From assembly GCF_035594125.1 (NCBI RefSeq), contig NW_026973708.1, positions 537,501 to 601,500 of the forward strand: a DNA stretch of 64,000 bases, in the 5' to 3' direction. The stretch comes from Scylla paramamosain. Lineage: Eukaryota; Arthropoda; Malacostraca; Decapoda; Portunidae. The position numbers and the translations under genes are program-made. How positions within the stretch are numbered: the stretch's first letter is position 1; each line of letters begins with the position of its first letter. Below, in pieces: positions 45,678-57,733 of this stretch. The notes under the pieces were generated by a model, which saw only the letters and a list, made by a program, of their open reading frames with translations, was not told the DNA's origin and did not search any database.

Positions 45678-45925
45678 TTTTTGAGTGCATGACCATACTT
45701 TTGGCTGCCTGACTAGGTTTTTGAGTGCATCACCAGTTTTTTTTAAGTGTCACCAGTTTTTTGAGTGCATCACCAGTTTTTTGAGTGCATCACCAGTTTT
45801 TTTTTGAGTGCACCACCAGGTTTTTGAGTGTCACCAGATTTTTTGAGTGTCACCATTTTTGAGTGTATCACCAGTTTTTTTTTGAGTGTCACCAGATTTT
45901 TGAGTGCATCACCAGTTTTTTTGTC
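45678..45925 (+). repeat. Minisatellite of TTTTTTGAGTGCATCACCAG units
   Basis: Around eleven imperfect copies of 18-24 bp with variable T-run length, including shortened GAGTGTCACCAG forms. Confidence 0.9.
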
Positions 45926-45929
45926 ATTA

Positions 45930-46200
45930 ATATTTTGTGTGTGTGTGATCGCCTGGGCGTGTGTGAGCGCGTGGGTATGAGAGCGCATGGGTATGAGAGC
46001 GCGTGGACATAAGAGTGCGTGGGTGTGAGAGTGCGTGGGTGTGAGAGTGCGTGGGTGTGCGAGTGCGTGGGTGTGCGAGTGCGTGGGTGTGCGAGTGCGT
46101 GGGTGTGCGAGTGCGTGGGTGTGCGAGTGCGTGGGTGTGCGAGTGCGTGGGTGTGCGAGTGCGTGGGCGTATGTGTGAGCGTGCGTGGGTGTGAATGTGC
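45930..46200 (+). repeat. 16-bp minisatellite (GTGCGTGGGTGTGCGA)
   Basis: Variant units (GAGCGCGTGGGTATGA) at 45965-46015 lead into about eleven near-perfect 16-bp units to 46190. The array is GC-rich and almost fully alternating, with Z-DNA potential. Because 16 is not a multiple of three, the reading frame cycles every 48 bp. Confidence 0.9.
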
Positions 46201-46226
46201 GTGGGTGTGCATATACCGTTACTAAA

Positions 46227-46232
46227 GGTAGG

Positions 46233-46271
<39 letters not shown>
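46227..46271. repeat. (GT)n microsatellite
   Basis: About 21 GT units after GGTAGGTAG. Confidence 0.95.
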
Positions 46272-46274
<3 letters not shown>

Positions 46275-46379
46275 ATAATGAATAAGGGAAATAATGATCG
46301 TAGTTAACAAGCCAACTGCCACTCAGCACAGCGAATAAGCAGAGGGACCACAAAATAGCAGCCACAGACACACCAATCC

Positions 46380-46720
46380 AACATGATTTTACGTGCTTAT
46401 ATAATATAATCTCAAATTCACTTCCTTAATTATCACCTCAGTAAGCTTAATCAGACGTCAATCACCTGGACAAACAAGCAACCAACTTACCATCTGATCA
46501 GCATACTTCTCTCACCTGACAAATTAAATAACGTCACCTGCAGTCTAATCACCCTTGCAGCTTATTCCCTCGCAAATTGCTAAACTTCTATAACTTCCCA
46601 TCTCTCACCTGATAAGCTTAACTACGTCACTTTGCCAGTGTTGTAATCACCATCTGTTTAACCTAATCACACCTACCCAACCTCACCTGGTCAACCTACA
46701 TCAGGTCAGCCTAATCACAT
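46380..46720 (+). repeat. Degenerate CACCTG-rich repeat region
   Basis: Phrases such as ATCACCTGGACAA, CTCACCTGACAA, GTCACCTGCAG, TCACCTGATAAGCTTAA and CTCACCTGGTCAACCTA recur about every 20-45 bp. The array is diverged. It also creates many E-box CACCTG motifs. No gene. Confidence 0.5.
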
Positions 46721-47493
46721 TACCTAACGTGGCGTATCTAATCACCAAACATGGACAAACCTACCCATCCTTATTCTCACCTATTCATCCTCATCATTCA
46801 TAATCTCATAGGTTACGCCTTAATTCCACCCACTGAATAATAATCTAACAATCTTCCTATTACCAAACCTTTACCTTCACTCCTTCACCGCCTCCTTCAG
46901 GCTTCCGCCACAAGACCACCGCACCTCGACCTCTCTCTCTCTCGCTGCGAGTCGTGGAAGGGGCCGAGCGGGGACGCCAGGCTGGGGGAAAACGAGACAA
47001 TGATCCCTATTCTGAAACACTTCTGCGCCGCACCTCCACTAAACTGATAAGACTCTAAATGAAGTTGCACAGGTTTTCAAAAGATGTTTTTATGGTTCTA
47101 GTGACAGATTAACACGATTTCTATATTATTAACAGGGGAAATGCATTTAAAACCCGGCTATTCAGAACCTATCATCATTTGAAAAGAAAAAAAAATGTGG
47201 TGAGACAAATGAAGCGTTTCAGAACACGTAGGTGTTGTTTTGCTTGTTGTCCACTGTATAAAAGGTGTAACGCGTGTTTCTGCAAATACTGAAAGAGGTG
47301 AAGGAACGTGCAATTCTAAGTAGGAAATGTTCTATACACATATGCATTTTAAGGCTTTGTTTCCCCGTCAGAGGAGTTGAAAATGTATGGGACTCGCGGG
47401 TGTGCTGCTATGCGTGTAGCTGACGTGAAGAACAGACGGCTGCATTGTCGCAGCCTCGGAGGTGCCACTTATTTAATCTTATTTTTTGCAGGC
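46721..47493. other. Unique sequence, no supported gene
   Basis: Includes a small GC-rich patch at 46900-47000. No exon or repeat family is recognised. Confidence 0.35.
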
Positions 47494-47710
47494 TGTGGAA
47501 TATTACAGTATCTTATAACAAGACAAATGGTATTAAAAAGCATGTGATATACCAATAAGCATTACACGACAACATTATTGCGGTGATTATAAGTACTCCT
47601 TTAAAATGCTAAGTGGCATCATCACTCAGCTGTTTTCAAGGTCGCTCGGACTCGGTGCCCTCCCCCGCTCCTCCCTCGTTTCGATGATGCCACGTAGTAT
47701 TTTACAGGGG
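47494..47710. mobile_element. MITE-like element, copy M3
   Basis: Complete left arm (GGAATATTACAG ... AAGTACTCCTTTAAAATG), the shared CAGCTGTTTTCAAGGTCGCT loop, and only the first 25 or so bases of the right arm (GATGATGCCACGTAGTATTTTACAG). A (GA)n tract then replaces the rest. It is more diverged from M1 than M2 is. Confidence 0.75.
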
Positions 47711-47716
47711 GGAGAG

Positions 47717-47779
<63 letters not shown>
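47711..47779. repeat. (GA)n microsatellite truncating MITE M3
   Basis: About 33 GA units with one GGA interruption, directly at the broken right arm of M3. Confidence 0.95.
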
Positions 47780-47782
<3 letters not shown>

Positions 47783-47861
47783 CGGTAGAGAAGCTAAGCA
47801 TTAAGAAGCTGTTTCATTATAATTTCCTACGAGGCTGTTTCTTACGACGCTCCTTCCCCGA

Positions 47862-47866
47862 CGCGC

Positions 47867-47929
<63 letters not shown>
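47862..47929. repeat. (CG)n(TG)n alternating tract
   Basis: Nine to ten CG units followed without a break by about 24 TG units. This 68-bp alternating purine-pyrimidine run contains the strongest Z-DNA-forming dinucleotide in the window. Confidence 0.95.
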
Positions 47930-47931
<2 letters not shown>

Positions 47932-48060
47932 TATTTGTATAGCAGTATGTCGTTCTGTGTAAGCTCGTTTTAAGCGGGCATACGTTTGGTTTAATTAAAT
48001 GCCAATAAACACCAATATCACTGTAATAAAAAAAAGAGACGAACGTAGATATTAAACACT

Positions 48061-48160
<100 letters not shown>

Positions 48161-48356
48161 ATTGAATCAAAACTCCAACCGCCAGAGTCTGAAGATAAAT
48201 CAACATAATAATTTTTGGGCAAGTCAGCAGACAAACCTCGCAGCCTTCACACTACCATTGGGTGACACCGCGCTTCGTTAGTGCCACACAAAGCTGTTCT
48301 GGGAAGGAGTGACACGTTTGCAAGGCGTGGCACTGGTCACTACAACGTCGCCACAC

Positions 48357-48790
48357 ATTTAGGGAAGTACTCTAGTGATACGAAATAAAAAAAAAAAGTC
48401 TGGGTAACTGTGAAGGATAGACAATGTATGCTTCCTTTTTTTCATTTGATTCTGTTCATTTTGTCTGCCTGGGTGAGTAATGTAATAATTTCACCATGCT
48501 GTCATTGAACCCCTGGGCAATAATAAGACTGGAATAATAAGAGTGCTACTGTGAAGGAAAAACGCCATGTTTCTTTTTTTTTTCTATCAGTTTTGTTCAA
48601 CTTCGGCTTCTTTTTTGGTTGGGTGAGCAATGTAATGATTTCACTAAACTACGGTGAAGTACTCTAGTGATTTGAAATGATAAGGCTGCCTGGATGGCAC
48701 TGTGAAGGGAGGAGAACAATATATATTTTTCCTTTAAATTTTGTTCCATTTCGTCTGTTTTTATTTATTTATTTATTTTCTTTTATGTAG
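48357..48790 (+). repeat. Three diverged tandem copies of a unit of about 145 bp
   Basis: AACTGTGAAGGATAG (48406), TACTGTGAAGGAAAA (48547) and CACTGTGAAGGGAGG (48698) mark units 141 and 151 bp apart. GTACTCTAGTGAT, GGGTGAG(T/C)AATGTAAT and TTTTGTT(C)A also recur in order. No coding potential. Confidence 0.8.
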
Positions 48791-49037
48791 GAACGAAGTA
48801 ATAATGCTCACGTGTTGTGCCGCACGGTGCACTGCCCAGGAATGTAGTACGTGTAATGTGCCAACGTGCCAACAGCTGACCCTTCTATGCCTCAGCCACG
48901 GTTACAAAAATGAAAGGATACTCTGGGCATAAACACCACCTGCCGCCAGTGTTACCTGATGACACTTGAAGGTGGTGAGTTGATGAATGTCTCCACTTGG
49001 CGGGAACTGTCCGTTGTGTGTCGTGTGACGTCATGAG
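48791..49037. other. Unique spacer with CRE site
   Basis: A perfect TGACGTCA lies at 49026-49033 immediately before a (GT)n tract. A 63-residue plus frame (48741-48932) has no recognisable domain. Confidence 0.3.
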
Positions 49038-49058
49038 GTGTGTGTGTGTGTGTGTGTG

Positions 49059-49155
<97 letters not shown>

Positions 49156-49212
49156 AATAAATCACGATTTGCATTGTTCTAGGCATTGACGTGTTTCATT
49201 TTTAGTGTTGTA

Positions 49213-49294
<82 letters not shown>
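49038..49294. repeat. (GT)n, (GA)n and (CT)n microsatellites
   Basis: (GT)n 49038-49060, (GA)n 49062-49154 and (CT)n 49216-49294. The GA and CT tracts are opposed 60 bp apart and can pair. Confidence 0.95.
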
Positions 49295-49865
<571 letters not shown>

Positions 49866-50153
49866 TTGAAGATAAACAATTTTCTATACTGTCAAAAGTT
49901 CCCCAATTTTCAGGTTTTTCATGCATTTCTTACAGCAGATTTCCCAATAATATTATAAACACTCTCAGTGGTCAGAAGAGTTACTACCAGTACGTATCAT
50001 TCAAAGTCACTAGTATCGAGCTAAGAATGTAGGAGTGAGATCTACACACCCAAGACGAGGCACAGGTCAGGATTAAGAGACAGGATTCGGATGAGTCCTC
50101 TCTTTGAAGACACAGTAACCTCGAGGAGCCAGCTGCTTTCTTGCTCTGAGGAT

Positions 50154-50155
<2 letters not shown>

Positions 50156-50225
<70 letters not shown>
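50156..50225. repeat. (CT)n microsatellite
   Basis: About 35 CT units. Confidence 0.95.
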
Positions 50226-50227
<2 letters not shown>

Positions 50228-52047
50228 AATTTTTGCTCTTAGAAAGCTCACACACGCACTTACACACAATTTACCAAAGTTTAACCCCTCGACCCCCTGT
50301 CTTGCCTGGAACTGAGGCAGACTGTCCGTGCCGGTTCCCGGAGGCTGGGCAAGAACGCACGGGAAAGAGCAAACCTTACACTGCCGCGACTACAATTTCA
50401 AACACGATGCCAGTCACTTCGCACCTACAGAGTTTCCACCCTCCTTAACGCAAAGATTTGGGTCCGCGAACGAAAAGAAAAGAAAAAAAATATTAATAAT
50501 AAAAAGTTAAAGGTCTGTTACGTTCTGGGGAGTATTAAGTAAGATTAAGGTCCGCATTCTTGAATATTCCAGGTTCTATCTCCAACACTTTTTATAGACT
50601 ATAGTGCAAGTCACACAGCCACGCAACCAGGTGGAGGAGCTTTACATCACTGGAAATGGACAAGGTGCAGGTGAGTCAATCACCACCAGCCACACAATAT
50701 TACCACACTCGCTCAGAACTGTAAACATTTCAGTGTAAGTAACAATACACTCAAAGTGACCCCACAGGAGTTGTCAGGAAACGTACAAGTGGCGCCACCA
50801 ACTCCTCCACTTCACTCACTCAACCCAAGCTATTCCAGTCCCTCAAGCCAAGGCTGTCTCGCTCAGCTGGCTCCCAAAGGCCACAGCTGCCATGTCTTAC
50901 TGAGTCCTTCAGGCCCGGACTGCCCTGCTGGACTGTGTCCTTCGGGCACGGACTGTACCGACAAATTGCAAAATATAACTTCATACTGCACCGCCCCGGC
51001 CTGGATTGTCCCACTCCCGGACACTTGTTCCAGCAGTCTACCTTTAGCCTTTTTGTTAACAGTGCGACAGTCAGGTGGCTTCCAGGTTTTGTTCTCCCTA
51101 AGACTTGAGCTCTTCCTAAAGGAAGGATCAGGACACGTCCACAGCTGTGGAACTGATTCCGTGGCTTTCCTTACTCCAGCCTTTTTCTTTGTCTTTTAGA
51201 GAACGCCACTGACAGGCATTCCATTCACTTTTTGTTTGCAGCGCCTGCCCGGCGGCGCTGCCTTCATACATGTGAAAGTAAAGAAAGAAGAGACTGAGAG
51301 AAAATAAACAAGACCAAAGTTGCTATTTTGATCCATGTATATTGTTAGTGTACTTCTCCACGTCATGAAGAGTTATTTAAGGAAAATGTATTTGTTGTTG
51401 TTTTGATAAAAGAGAACTCTTCCTAAGCCAGCACTCCACCACCACAACTACCACAACCGCCTCTGTTGCCTCCAATACTTCTACCACCACCACTACAGTA
51501 CTATCACTGCCGCTGCAGAACCATTGCCTCACGTCAGACCCTCGAGGCTCACTCAGCTTCGGCGCAGCGTTGCCCTGAACGGCGCCGACCGACCAAAGCC
51601 TCCGCGTCACCTTGGAATTTTCAGCACAGAAGAGAGTGCAATTGAGAGTATTGTGTTTATGCCGTCCTAAGAGGGCACACTGGGGACCGGCAGCCTTTCT
51701 AATGCCTTCCTTTGCTCGCTTTCATTACTAGTGACCATTTTTCCCCTTTTTTTTCTATGTTTCATTTTCCCTGCGCGAAATGACAATATTCGTGACGGTG
51801 TGTCTGCAGGGGACGGTCAGGGTAAATACGGGTGTTGCTCGCTCTTATCTCTGAAAATGTTTTGCTGCAAAATACGAAATGTTGCAGCGTCCTGACGGCT
51901 TCTTTGCATAGAGGGCAAGTGGGATCTCCATTGGGCTTTTTTTTTTTTTTTTTTTTTTACTTTATTCTTTTGTTGGGGTTGGGAAAAAGAGATGGAGGGG
52001 GGAGGGTGGGATAGGGTTGCTCCAATTTAAAGCTGAGTGTGTTTGTA

Positions 52048-52049
<2 letters not shown>
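50226..52049. other. Unique sequence, no supported gene
   Basis: Includes a Pro/Ser/Cys-rich plus frame (50756-51199, 147 residues) built partly on loosely repeated CCTGAAGGAC/GGCACGGACTG phrases. It lacks a recognisable domain. A (CCA)-rich patch lies at 51430-51495 and a T-tract at 51940-51959. I see no convincing exon. Confidence 0.35.

Positions 52050-52137
<88 letters not shown>
52050..52137. repeat. (CT)n microsatellite
   Basis: CT units with TTT interruptions at the left end. Confidence 0.95.
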
Positions 52138-52138
<1 letters not shown>

Positions 52139-52874
52139 AAAACAAAGTGTCCCTGAATTTGTACATTTTCTTTGTGGTTTCTTCCTGTAACTGAATAATG
52201 TTATGTTTCTCGATGTGGAGGCAATGCTCATGTCAGATTTCCATTGCACTTCTGATGACAGTGATGCATTTTTACTAAAGCCATGAAATGATGCATCTTA
52301 CCCGCACACTGGTCTGCTAAACTTGCTCACTGCACATTTCCCAGCCTAGCACAGTCTTCGCCTGCCTATCTACCTTTAATTGGCACCACACACACATGCA
52401 CACATCATCTCCGGCGGCTCATGGTGGAAAAAGACAGTCTCGTGGACCACCCTACTACCCACGAGAAACTTAGGCTTAGCACAGCTGGCTACAAACATTC
52501 ATGATAAGATCCAATAGCACACATTAGTTACCGCTGCCCCTTCATAATGAGGCTGGTCCTTGTCACGCATGTACTTCAGTCCTGAGACCACAGCAGCTAC
52601 TCAGAGATTGTCACCATAATTTCTGATGTCTTCCTGAACGGCTAGTTGTGTCACAAGACGAACAGAAGGCGGTAATTCAATAACGCTCACAACTTGTCTG
52701 TAGTTCAATCTTGCATAATTATACAATATTCCCCGTCACTGTTGCATTGGCTGTACCGTGATGACATCGTGCAGGGCCACACAGGTTCACCCGTTGCCGG
52801 GCACCTCTTGAGTGGTGAGGCGACCAAGGAATTTGTAATTACCTCATATGTAAAGGCTGGCCGCTCCAGAGTCA

Positions 52875-52879
<5 letters not shown>
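52138..52879. other. Unique sequence, no supported gene
   Basis: Mixed composition. No frame with motifs. Confidence 0.35.

Positions 52880-52935
<56 letters not shown>
52880..52935. repeat. (CT)n microsatellite
   Basis: About 27 CT units, 10 bp left of the AT-rich inverted repeat. Confidence 0.95.
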
Positions 52936-52937
<2 letters not shown>

Positions 52938-52944
52938 GGATACG

Positions 52945-52981
52945 ACGATAACAATAAAATAACTTATAATAATTATAATAA

Positions 52982-53012
<31 letters not shown>

Positions 53013-53085
53013 GTTAGTGCTACAATAGTAGTAGTAGTAGTTTTATTATGATTATTATAAGTTATTTTATTGTTATTTTAGTGCT
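52945..53085. repeat. Inverted repeat with (TAC)n/(GTA)n inside
   Basis: AACAATAAAATAACTTATAA (from about 52950) is the reverse complement of TTATAAGTTATTTTATTGTT (about 53056-53075), continuing inward through ATAATTATAATAA. (TAC)n at 52983-53011 then pairs with (GTA)n at 53026-53040. Together they make a hairpin stem of roughly 60 bp with few mismatches. Confidence 0.85.
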
Positions 53086-53120
53086 AATCATCACAATAAA
53101 AACAGCAAGAACAAGAGTGA

Positions 53121-53124
<4 letters not shown>

Positions 53125-53166
<42 letters not shown>

Positions 53167-53190
53167 GTAATAATAATAATAATAATAACT
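53125..53190. repeat. (AAT)n microsatellite
   Basis: About 21 AAT units with one TAGTAAT interruption. Confidence 0.95.
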
Positions 53191-53397
53191 ATAGATTCTT
53201 ATATACTGCAGTTTAGAATACTGTAAGTGCCGAGTTTCTCCAAACTCTTTATTGATCAGAAAAGGGGTAAAAGACGTTATATGATATTAACAATACGCTA
53301 TGAGTTGTGGCCTGACTTACTCTTAAATCAGAGTGGGCGAAGACTAACAAATATATTACATAATGGTATACCACGTAAGCCTACACCCCTCCCTCCA

Positions 53398-53655
<258 letters not shown>

Positions 53656-53753
53656 CATACATACATAACACCAGATAAGTATTCACACGGTCTCGCTTCC
53701 GTACACTTAGAAAATATGGACAAGCACGCAACCCCATACATAGCCATAAACAC

Positions 53754-53755
<2 letters not shown>

Positions 53756-53802
<47 letters not shown>
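53756..53802. repeat. (CA)n microsatellite
   Basis: About 23 CA units. Confidence 0.95.
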
Positions 53803-53806
<4 letters not shown>

Positions 53807-55272
53807 AACTATCAAGAAAGGTCAAGAAAGCGTCTGGCTTCTTTCTCTTTTCCGGCACATTCTCTTCTGCACTATTTTGGAGGGAGCGTCGCCCCCTGCC
53901 TGCTGCCCCTCCCCGTCATGAGTGATGCCTGTTAATTAAGGTTATTGCTTGCAGTAATTAGACGTCTCTCTTCCCGCGCCACTTCCTCGCGCGCTGCTCC
54001 ACGGCAGGCGTGACTTTACTATCATTTTGCTGCGATAAATTACTACACGTTGGCTATTTCCCGGATGAAGCGCTCCAGGAAGCAGCTGCTGCTATTTTTT
54101 CTCTTTTTCCCCAACTACAGTGCTTTTATTAAACCTGCGTGGTCTCTAAAACCCTGAAGCTGATGCTCCGACAAATCGGTTAAAGAAACTTGTACACCGC
54201 CGTCTATTGCTTTTCCTTTTTACTCCTTCCGTCTTTCCTTTGGGTGAGTAACTGGGGCACCATCAACAGGCCTTCCCTGGGGTGAGTGGCAGTAATTCCC
54301 TCCTGGGATAATAACTTCCTGGTAAGAACACGAGTCCGTTGGAAAAAGCGTGTCACAGGAAAGTTGCGGTGATAAGGAAGAAAGGTCAACGCACGTGTGG
54401 GTGACCCTTTGGAATGCAGGCACTAGTTTAACAAGGGATCCTGTTCACCGTGACTTACTGCTCTGCCTCACTAAACAGGCAATGGTTGAATCTACGTGCT
54501 GCTATAAGATGTCAACACTAAGGAACTCATGGATAGGAATTCAAAAGACTTGGATCATTTAGGTATGATACACTGCACTTACTATAGTGTCAATGAAAGA
54601 TGAATCATAGCGCTGGGTGTTCTAAACTGTTTGATTTTTTACACTACACTTACTATAGAATTATTGAAAGACGAACAACAGTACCGAGGAATGGATAGCT
54701 ATAAATGATTACTGGTATGGTAAAGTGGTGTGTGTACAGCATTGGTGGCTGTAGCGTGGAAATGGCCAGCTGTAAGACGGCGCGGCGGCTTGGACTATGC
54801 TGATGAGAGGGATTAACAGTTTTCGGAGCTCTATTCTTTACATGCAGTATTGTACGTGTATATATATAATGTACAGTGACTAGAGAAGTTCGTGACGCCG
54901 ACTATGATGTGAATCTGTCCAGCTTGCACAACCACAAACACTTCACGCTGAGGTGTTTGACGCAGGAACCGTGTGAAGCCCAGCAAGGTGATGAGAGGCG
55001 CCGGTACTCACAATAAAAGGTTCGTGCACTACACCTTGTAATCATCGCGGCAATCAGAACACTATTAGCGCCACCAATGCCATCACCGCCCACACCACCA
55101 CACATCATTACTGCCACCAACGCCCACACCTCCGACACACCAGGGGAATGGACAAATTATTACTGCTCCGCCACTACCACCGCCCACACCTCGGCCACAC
55201 CAATAAAATAGAACCTCACTCTCATCAAACAACAATTAGGAGCTGTTTGTTAGATTAGAAACACATGATTGG
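53803..55272. other. Unique sequence, no supported gene
   Basis: Includes CpG-containing sequence around 53880-54080. A loosely repeated CACCGCCCACACC(T/A)C phrase lies at 55080-55200. No exon is supported on either strand. Confidence 0.35.
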
Positions 55273-55440
55273 AACATAAGAGTGTAAGAAAAGGGAAGCT
55301 GCAAGAAGCCGTCTGGCCTACACGTGGCAGTCACTGTATGAAACATATCTACGTATTTCTACCTGTCATACTCATCCATTAATCTTTCTAATCGTCTTTC
55401 ATAGCTCCATAATGATTCTGAATGAGTACCATGTTTATAG
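55273..55440 (-). mobile_element. CR1-like LINE 3' UTR fragment
   Basis: Matches the 3' end of the element at 36486: ACATAAGA, GGGAAGCTGCAAGAAGC, TACACGTGGCAGTC and TGTATGAAA occur in the same order and spacing. The tail is reduced to one or two octamer-like units (ACATAAGAGTGTAAGA). Coding similarity fades after about 55400. Confidence 0.75.
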
Positions 55441-55793
55441 TATTTGTTGTAAGAGGTCTTGATGGTGTCTAAAAATTGAAGTCCTTGTCATTAACTGAAG
55501 CACTTTCCGGAGCTTACTAACGAGCAATTCCTATCATTATTGCATCAGGAAACTTATAACAAGCATTGAGGACCTAGCTTTGATGAAACGTAAGAACACT
55601 TGACTTGTTCTTCACGCCAACACATCATTGATCCATTTGTTCTTAATATTCTGCTGCGAATACAAACCAGTTGAAAAGTTTCATAACGGGTCGGATTGGA
55701 TAATTTAGTTCCAGTGGTGTTTTGATGCTCCTCTCCTGAAACAATCTGATTCACGCGGGAAAACAATCAGGCAGAGATGAAAGATGCAGAGAC
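55441..55793. other. Unique sequence, no supported gene
   Basis: No recognised repeat or exon. Confidence 0.3.
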
Positions 55794-55870
55794 TCATGCA
55801 TTAGTGAGGTAGACCGAATAGGAATGAGGTTGGAAGCAGAAAGTGTTGTGCAGGGAGGTATGTGATGACA
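55794..55870 (-). mobile_element. LINE family A, decayed fragment
   Basis: The minus frame ends HNTFCFQPHSYSVYLTNA, a diverged version of the family A CTRLSSFSHPYSVHLSNA segment. The nucleotide match (TTAGTGAGGTAGACCGAATAGGAATGAG) supports it. It lies about 530 bp left of copy 6, in opposite orientation. Confidence 0.55.
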
Positions 55871-56040
55871 GTACAGTGGGAGGAGTGTGTGGCGAGGGAA
55901 GGAAACAAGAGGAGAGTGTTTTGTATGTAAGCAGTATGTAAGATTGATTTGAATATGGAATATGGTCAGAAGAGGGAGTCAGTCTGGAAGAAGAGATGAA
56001 AGGATCGTAAAGGTTTGATAAAATAATAATAATTAAATAA

Positions 56041-56160
56041 GAAAATATATAAAAGTAGTTTGTATTACTAGAAGCCTGAACCACGTGGAGAACACTAGTG
56101 AGGTAGTGACCACATGACTTAGATAAATAAACGGATAAATAAATAAATAAATAGATAGCC
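56041..56160. repeat. Left member of a diverged direct repeat flanking LINE copy 6
   Basis: AAAAGTAGTTTGTATTACTAG, AGCCTGAACCACGTGGAGAA and GACTTAGATAAATAAACGG with AAAT/GATA tetranucleotides resemble the sequence at 59400-59490 (AAAAGAGGCCTGTATGAATAG, AGACTGAACCTTGTGGAAAA) beside the other end of the LINE. Confidence 0.5.
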
Positions 56161-56397
56161 ATATAAGAACAGGAGGACGCAGTAGACACCTGCCGAGACG
56201 ATAATTACTCCCAGCACTGTTCAGGGGGTGCTGTGAACATATCATTAAACCCAGCTGTGACCTCACTGAACGTTTCCCTTTGTGTCTCACAACACAAGGG
56301 GGCAGTCACAGCCTGCCCTCTAAAGACAACTCTCTTCCTCCACACAAAACTACAAGCACCTAATAACACACACACCCTTCACTCAAAAAATTTAAAA
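56161..56397. other. Possible 5' leader of LINE copy 6
   Basis: Unique sequence immediately upstream of the LINE ORF. It may contain the element's 5' UTR, but no second 5' end exists in the window for comparison. Confidence 0.3.
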
Positions 56398-56519
56398 TCA
56401 TCATGGCGACTCCTACACCAGCCTCGGAGTCCCCATCTGGGGAGGGGACCATAAATGTCTCCAGGTCGGACTGCCTTTCTGTCGACGACCCTAAGTGTCT
56501 TGACACCCCCCTTCAACTT

Positions 56520-57240
56520 TTTTTTCATTAACTTCTGCAACATTCGCGGTCTAAGATCTAATTTTCGATCAGTAGAACACCACCTCTCCTCTTCTAAACT
56601 CATCTTCTTTTCCTCACTGAAACTCAGGTGTCTGAGGCAACTGACAGTAGCCCCTTTTCTATTCCCTCCTACTTTCTCTATTCTCATTTTCGATCCAAAG
56701 CTGGATGCTGCGTTTATGTGCGCAATGACTTAACCTGCTCTCGTGCCCTCGCTCTTGAATCTTCCGAGTTTTCCACCATCTGGCTACGACTACAGAGTCA
56801 CTCTCAAACTAAATTTATATGTGTTGTATACCTCTCACCTAACTCCTCTGACTATAAGAAATTCTTTGACTACTTAACTTCCAAAGTGGAGCACATTCTG
56901 ACCCTCTTCCCTTTTGCAGAGATCTCCATTCTTGGAGACTTCAACGTTCACCACCAGCTTTGGCTTTCCTCTCCCTTCACTGACCATCCTGGTGAACTAG
57001 CCTACAACTTTGCTATCCTCCACGACCTAGAGCAATTGGTGCAACACCCTACTCGTATTCCAGACCGTCTTGGAGATACGCCCAACATTCTTGACCTTTT
57101 CCTGACCTCTAATCCTTCTGCTTATGCTGTCACCCTTTCTTCTCCGTTGGGCTCCTCCGATTACAGTCTCATATCTGTATGTTGTCCTATCGCTCCAATC
57201 CCTCCTCAGGATCCCCCTAAGCGAAGGTGCCTCTGGCGTT
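56520..57240 (+). pseudogene. Endonuclease domain, LINE family A copy 6, catalytic His replaced
   Basis: Across two frames the EEP motifs appear in order: FINFCNIRGLRSNF, a TETQVSE box near 56621-56640, [52 protein letters not shown] and [19 protein letters not shown]. Where copy 5 has the catalytic Ser-Asp-His, this copy has Ser-Asp-Tyr (57162-57164, CAC to TAC). That substitution alone should abolish nicking. Confidence 0.8.
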
Positions 57241-57733
57241 TTGCCTCTGCTAGTTGGGGAGGTATTTTGCTGATTTTCCTTGGAATGACTACTGCTTCCG
57301 TGTCAGAGACCCGTCTTTGTGTGCTGAGCATGATAGTGTCTGGCATGGAGGCGTACATTCCTCACTCTTTTTCTTGTCCGAAACCTTCTAAACCTTGGTT
57401 TAACACAGCTTGTTCTCGTGCTATACATGATAGAGAGGCGGCCCACAAAAGGTACTTAAACCTTCCATCACTAGAATCTCATGCACTTTATATTTCTGCC
57501 CGGAACCATGCCAAGTCTGTTTTCCAACTAGCCAAGAACTGCTTCATTAACAGAACGTGTCAAAACCTTTCAAGATCTAACTCCCCTCATGACTTCTGGC
57601 ATCTAGAAAAAATATCTCCAATAACTTTGCTTCTTCTTCTTTCCCTCCTCTATTTCAACCAGATGGCACCACTGCTATCACATCTATTTCTAAAGCTGAA
57701 CTCTTCGCTCACACCTTTGTTAAAAACTCTACC

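Noticed and set aside
45930..46200. CRISPR-like regularly spaced repeat
   Set aside because: Units are contiguous with no unique spacers, and the context is eukaryotic. It is a minisatellite.
50756..51199. 147-residue Pro/Ser/Cys-rich frame as a secreted cysteine-rich protein
   Set aside because: No signal peptide, irregular cysteines, and a loosely repetitive DNA origin. There is no splice or poly(A) support.
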